Below are positions 60,501 to 64,000 of a DNA stretch of 64,000 bases, one piece after another. The notes under the pieces are model-generated. The model made no database searches. It saw nothing but the letters and a program-made list of their open reading frames with translations, and was not told the origin of the DNA. The DNA comes from Manduca sexta (lineage: Eukaryota > Arthropoda > Insecta > Lepidoptera > Sphingidae), in the NCBI RefSeq assembly GCF_014839805.1, contig NC_051140.1, positions 11,801,826 to 11,865,825 on the forward strand, read 5' to 3'. The first letter of the stretch is position 1, and every line of letters starts with the position of its first letter. A program made the position numbers and the translations under genes.

Positions 60501-61175
60501 ACCTTGATATTTACAAATTAAAAACAAGCTTGAAAATAAACACTTTTATTAAAATTTAATCAATATAATATAAGTCTAAGTCTGGTTAAGTTGTGGCTTA
60601 CAGTTATTAAACTAAGTTTATGTGGTCTTTTGGGGTTATTTGGCCTCAGATAAAGAAATTACGGACGTAGAAATTTGAAGTTATGGTGATATCGTGTCAT
60701 ATGAAATGTCTAAATAATTGACTGAATAGTCACATGAGTAATTTTTTTTATCATAATTTTCAAAATGTCTATGGTATTCTGACCGCGCTGGGTCGAGATT
60801 CGAGAAATTAGTGGTATGGTACGTTCCAAATAATACCTATATTTTCTTCACTTTAATTGATTTCTGCGTTATTGTTTATATTAAGTAACGTTCTTTTTTC
60901 GCCAAAAAGTACTTACATCTTATTAAAAAACGTTGTTGCAGGTCTGTAATGTCGCCTTCAGTTATAAAGTAAATTTAAACAACCATGTTTTCAAAGTGCA
61001 TGGTATCAACCTAAAGTTCAAATCTATTCACACTGTTACCGAAGATGTCCTACGCCGAGAATTGGGTTTAGGCAATGAGACTAGAGTGGCAATTTCCCAC
61101 ATCTTACCACAAATGGGCAATGAAGTACCGCCGCCTGCTGCTCACGAGACCGTTCATCACACCTCGGAATATTAG
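54569..61175 (+). CDS. ZAD-type C2H2 zinc-finger protein
   Basis: A probable sequence-specific DNA-binding nuclear protein of the arthropod ZAD family. Ten exons join in phase: 54569-54706, 54802-54893, 55620-55953, 56969-57194, 57542-57796, 57945-58092, 58167-58233, 60160-60303, 60347-60490 and 60942-61175, giving 593 residues. Residues 11-77 are the zinc-binding ZAD dimerisation domain (CRIC near the start, CLKC in exon 2). Residues 90-330 are an acidic then basic linker ([26 protein letters not shown]). Fingers: a compact C-x2-C-x9-H-x3-H finger at about 331, then canonical fingers CPQC, CEIC, CNLC and CGTC, a broken one ([13 protein letters not shown]), CDIC and [12 protein letters not shown] and TGDKPFTC linkers are present. 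AATAAA lies at 61312. I cannot name the orthologue. The exon 8/9 junction is suspect (see findings). Confidence 0.88.
56250..56620. repeat. Interspersed repeat in the ZAD gene's third intron
   Basis: Phrases CATCACGTAGGCGAACATGG, GCCAGCTCGGGCTGGCAGGG, GCGATCCTCACCGGTGAGGA and ACTACCTAAGCGATGACTAC form a block unlike the surrounding AT-rich intron. They match a type of repeat I associate with lepidopteran genomes. The edges and family are uncertain, and no coding frame was seen. Confidence 0.45.
58353..58680. mobile_element. Possible Tc1-like transposon end
   Basis: In the long intron 7 of the ZAD gene, ACAGTGGTGGCCAAAAAATT resembles a Tc1/mariner-type terminus. The matching opposite terminus was not found and there is no transposase frame. 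If real, this is a decayed or interrupted copy. Confidence 0.4.
58690..59271 (+). mobile_element. LTR of a retrotransposon with HSE-like promoter
   Basis: The segment has LTR organisation. TATAAA lies at 59016-59021, preceded by a phased array of GAA/TTC modules (58940-58987) and followed by a transcribed-type region. It ends near GCAGCACGTAACA at about 59271. Directly after comes a primer-site-like ATTGGTGTTAAAAAGTG and a gag-like start. The distal half reappears, diverged, at about 59706-59885 (shared AGAGCGATAA, CGAGCGATAT, AGCGAACNCTGAATT, CAGTGAAGT, TTATCTCGAACC-type phrases), as expected of paired LTRs. The 5' edge is approximate, and the superfamily (Ty3/gypsy or BEL) is undecided. Confidence 0.65.
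58940..58987 (+). promoter_or_regulatory. Heat-shock-element-like array
   Basis: Ten modules sit at exact 5-bp spacing, starting at 58940: GAA, TAC, GAA, TTC, GAC, TTC, GAT, TTC, GTA, TTC. The heat-shock factor consensus alternates GAA and TTC at this spacing. Six modules match perfectly and the other four differ by one base each. The array ends 28 bp before the TATA box at 59016. This arrangement would predict stress-inducible transcription. Confidence 0.7.
59290..59700 (+). pseudogene. Internal remains of the LTR element joined to LINE-like sequence
   Basis: Immediately after the LTR a short frame from 59332 ([20 protein letters not shown]) may be the start of a degraded gag. From about 59490 the sequence instead matches the C-terminal block common to LINE reverse transcriptases: [16 protein letters not shown], a stop, then [20 protein letters not shown] and [19 protein letters not shown]. 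Two unrelated elements are therefore fused here by nested insertion or deletion. Nothing is intact or likely functional. Confidence 0.62.
59706..59885 (+). repeat. Diverged second LTR segment
   Basis: The sequence aligns by eye to the downstream half of the LTR at 59065-59271: AGAGCGATAA, GCGATATCGCAGCGAACTCT, CAGTGAAGTGATTAAGTGTC, GGTGTTTT and TATCTCGAACCCTAGCATGT occur in the same order. It lacks the TATA and HSE portion, so it is partial. Divergence implies an old insertion. Confidence 0.55.
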
Positions 61176-62534
61176 ACTGTTGCTCTTAATGTAGATATTG
61201 TATTTAGTTAACAGCATAATTTTAACCCAAATATGGGCGCTAGAGGATGAGTTGTATAATGTTTGTTTTTCAGTTAGGTTATTAAAATATTATGAGACAT
61301 TGTTAAAGCGCAATAAATAGCTTGAAAAACTATTTGGGTTTCATTTATAATCATCGTATTTAGTTAACCTTAGTTAAGAAAGTGAAACTCATATTTATAC
61401 TAGGTAGATATTGCTTGCGTATTTTATCTTCGTGAAAAGCCTTTTTTGCAAAAGTCTACTCAAAAGCGCTTTCTGCGTTTACTTCTAACAAACATCCAAA
61501 TATTTTTACAAAATTTCTCATTTATCCTTTACATACATACAAAACAAAGATTTACTGACTGCCTGAAAGCCATAAAACAAAAAACAACCAAACGGATTCC
61601 CGGTTTTGAACAATGGAAGGATATCATTATTTCATGTTTTATGTAAATCGGTTGAAATATGGCGATGATTATTGAATATGTCGGAAATAATCAATGCGAC
61701 TGGGAGCTTTCATTGTAAACGTTGCTTCAATCGTTTGTAACGAAGTAATTGTATGGTGAAATTGTTCCCATTTTATAGACAATTCATAACAAAAATCACA
61801 GCGAGTCAAGACAGCGTGAAAGCAAAAATTTTTTGTCAGCGGTACGCGACGGCACTAGTGTGCAAGCGAGACAACATGATAAACGGCACCGTTTTAGATT
61901 CGTTTCTTTAATGAAAAGGGTTATACGATGGTCGCTGTCCGTGTGGACACAAATATCCTACCACCAGCAAATCATTTCCACTTAACGTTTGTAGTTATTG
62001 TAAAATATTTAAATATGTCCAATTTCTATTTCCATTATAAAATATCATTTGAACTACATTAATATTTGATTTCATTGAAGAATAACGTTTATACGATATT
62101 ATAATATAAGCAAAGTTTATATAAATATGTATGTTCCCAGTCTAAAAGTAGACTCATGTGTATACCCTTGTAATAATTTTAAAGAATCTTCGCACAAAAT
62201 CGAAAGTACATAACGAATATTATAAGTTATTATCCCATCAAAAACATAGGTAAATTTGAAATGAGAGCAAAGTTCGATATTATGATATATGTCTTGGTTG
62301 TTAACTTCAACGACAAAAGAAGAGAGATCTAAATGGGTGCTGATTTCAATGGTCAGTCCTGGAATTTATTTATAACATTAAACATTTTTTAACTACTTAA
62401 AATATAATTTCTTCTTATAACTTAGGATAATATATTGAAACCTAAGGTCTGACTTGGCTAGTTCGAACATATGAATTATAGCCTTCATAACAACTAAGGC
62501 ATACATATATCATAATATTATTATTATATAAAGC
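61176..62534. other. ZAD gene 3' UTR and intergenic DNA
   Basis: AATAAA at 61312-61317 probably ends the zinc-finger transcript. About 61440-61530 carries a dispersed-repeat fragment (GCGTTTACTTCTAACAAACA, TCCAAATATTTTT) that also occurs near 10.9 and 17.45 kb. No gene is seen. Confidence 0.5.
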
Positions 62535-62540
62535 TGAAGA

Positions 62541-62573
62541 GTTTGTTTGTTTGTTTGTTTGTTTGTTTGTTTG
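62541..62573. repeat. (TTTG)n microsatellite
   Basis: About eight tandem GTTT units lie at the head of the expanded interspersed repeat. The unexpanded relative at 44283 has a single GTTTGTATAT at the same place. Confidence 0.9.
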
Positions 62574-62580
62574 AACGCGC

Positions 62581-63439
62581 TAATCTCAGGAACTACCGGT
62601 CCAAACTGAAAAATTCTTTTTGCGTTGGATAGCCCTTTGTTCGTGGAGTGCTATAGGCTATATATCATCACGCTATACCCAATAGGAGCGGGGCAGTAAT
62701 GGCTAATCTCAGGAACTACCGGTCCAAACTGAAAAATTCTTTTTGCGTTGGATAGCCCTTTGTTCGTGGAGTGCTATAGGCTATATATCATCACGCTATA
62801 CCCGATAGGAGCGGGGCAGTAATGGCTAATCTCAGGAACTACCGGTCCAAACTGAAAAATTCTTTTGTCGTTGGATAGCCCTTTATTCGTGGAGTGCTAT
62901 AGGCTATATATCATCACGCTATACCCAATAGGAGCGGAGCAGTAATGGCTAATCTCAGGAACTACCGGTTTCAACTGAAAAATTCGTTTTGTGTTGGATA
63001 GCCCTTTATTTGTGGACCGCTATAAGCTATATATCATCACGCTATGACCAATAGGAGCGGAGCAGTAATGGCTAATCTCAGGAACTACCGGTCCAAACTG
63101 AAAAATTCTTTTTGCGTTGGATAGCCCTTTGTTCGTGGAGAGCTATAGGCTATATATTATCACGCTATATTCAATAGGAGCGGAGCAGTAATGGCTAATC
63201 TCAGAAACTACCGATTCGAACTGAAAAAATATTTTTGTGTTGAATAGTCCTTTGTTTGTGGAGTGCTCAAAGTTATATATCATAACGCTATGACCAATAG
63301 GAGCGGAGCAGTAATGGCTAATCTCAGGAACTACCGGTTTCAACTGAAAAAATCTTTTTGTGTTGGATAGCCCTTTGTTCCTGGAGTGCTGTAGGCTATA
63401 TATCATCATGCTATGACCAATAGGAGCGGAGCAGTAATG
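62581..63439 (+). repeat. 123-bp tandem array, seven units
   Basis: The phrase TAATCTCAGGAACTACCG or a close variant starts at 62581, 62704, 62827, 62950, 63073, 63196 and 63319, exactly 123 bp apart each time. Each unit continues with CTGAAAAATTC, TTGGATAGCCCTTT, GCTATAGGCTATATATCATC and AATAGGAGCGG. Units 1 to 3 are nearly identical and units 6 and 7 more diverged. The period is a multiple of three, so a 100-codon frame on the - strand (63143-63445) runs across three units. This is a by-product, not a gene. Confidence 0.93.
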
Positions 63440-63772
63440 AAACATGTTGCAAAAACGGGGAAAATTATGAGTTTTGAGAGCTTCCGTTGCCTGCGCTGCG
63501 TAAACGGTTAAAGTTATGCAACAATGATGTATTACGGGATTGTTTCACTTAAAAAATTCTAAATAATATAACAAAGTCCCCCGCTGCATCTGTCTGCCTT
63601 AACGTGTTAAACTCAAAAACTACCTAACGTATTAAGATGAAATTTGGTATGGAGACAGTTTGAGACCCTGGGAAGAACATAGGCTCCCGGGAAACTACTA
63701 TTTTTATAACGGAAAACTTTAGCCTGAATAACTTTATAACGCGGGCGGAGCCGCGAGCAAAAGCTAGTATAT

Positions 63773-64000
63773 CATAATATTGGACTTGGCTCTCATTTCA
63801 CATTCATTTTTTTTATGGGATATCATTACTTTTTGTACAAAACTTATAGTCCATTGAAATGTTACATTTTTTAAGCCTTACCTTGCGTTTTTTAGAGGAC
63901 GCAATTTTATTTTTTTGAAGTGTAGGGGGGGTCAGTCAAAGGCTAAAACCAAGTTTGTGGGGTCGCCACCCTTGTCCCACGGCTGCCATCTTGAAAATAG
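63773..64000. other. Window end, nothing recognised
   Basis: A short stretch with no gene. GGTCAGTCAAAGGCTAAAAC and CCACGGCTGCCATCTTGAAA are GC-richer than the flanks but match nothing I recognise. Confidence 0.4.

Larger units (their letters stand above)
62535..63772 (+). repeat. Interspersed repeat with internal 123-bp tandem expansion
   Basis: The family is the same as 44283-44775. It begins AAGCTGAAGAGTTTGTTTGT. After the tandem array it continues with AACATGTTGCAAAAACGGGG, GCTTCCGTTGCCTGCGCTGC and CCGCTGCATCTGTCTGCC. It ends ACGCGGGCGGAGCCGCGAGC, then AAAAGCTAGTAT. No transposase or reverse transcriptase is encoded, so it is non-autonomous. The closing phrase recurs in related form at the head of the repeat at 21872. 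Confidence 0.75.

Noticed and set aside
63143..63445. 100-codon - strand frame with three similar repeats
   Set aside because: It is a consequence of the 123-bp period being a multiple of three in a non-coding tandem array.
1..64000. CRISPR arrays, prokaryotic operons or phage
   Set aside because: The window is eukaryotic (spliceosomal introns, tRNA SINEs). The only regular repeats are the microsatellites and the 123-bp array.

Overview
This window looks like nuclear DNA from a lepidopteran insect (moth or butterfly). The evidence is the AT-rich intergenic sequence, short spliceosomal introns, tRNA-headed SINEs of the type common in Lepidoptera, and an insect-type ZAD zinc-finger gene. I see no bacterial operons, CRISPR array, rRNA or intact tRNA gene. 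The species cannot be named from the sequence alone.

Region 1 (1-30.2 kb) has no convincing host gene. It is AT-rich and holds dated or decayed mobile elements: a complete-ended PIF/Harbinger DNA transposon (2010-4730, TAA target duplication), a SINE with a 12-bp duplication (8617-8945), a decayed LINE reverse transcriptase (16169-17056), a GC-rich poly(A) retroposon with a 13-bp duplication (18504-19077), another short retroposon (25733-26073) nested in an older repeat, and several fold-back MITEs between 26.7 and 29.6 kb.

Region 2 (30.2-36.6 kb) is a small gene cluster. ZMAT2, a spliceosomal zinc-finger protein, has three exons on the + strand. Next on the + strand is a three-exon gene for a 95-residue secreted peptide that I cannot assign to a known family. 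It has a signal peptide, an acidic spacer and a C-terminal amphipathic cationic helix. Convergent to it is a single-exon Myb/SANT-like gene that resembles SNAPc subunit 2.

Region 3 (42.1-52.8 kb, - strand) is a complete 24-exon Rictor gene, the defining subunit of the TORC2 kinase complex. Its reading phase is continuous through all 23 junctions and it encodes 1814 residues. It has strikingly GC-rich exons, a heptanucleotide repeat next to one splice donor, and an interspersed repeat in an intron.

Region 4 (54.6-61.2 kb, + strand) is a ten-exon ZAD-C2H2 zinc-finger gene, head-to-head with Rictor across an intergenic space that contains a LINE 3' end. One of its introns contains the remains of an LTR retrotransposon whose promoter carries a ten-module heat-shock-element-like array just upstream of a TATA box. 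One finger, at a 43-bp intron, is broken.

Region 5 (61.2-64 kb) is intergenic. It holds a precise 123-bp tandem array of seven units, which arose by expansion of one segment of an interspersed repeat. The same repeat is present unexpanded in a Rictor intron.

The genes belong to unrelated pathways (splicing, snRNA transcription, TORC2 signalling, DNA binding, secreted peptide). Only their shared neighbourhood links them here.
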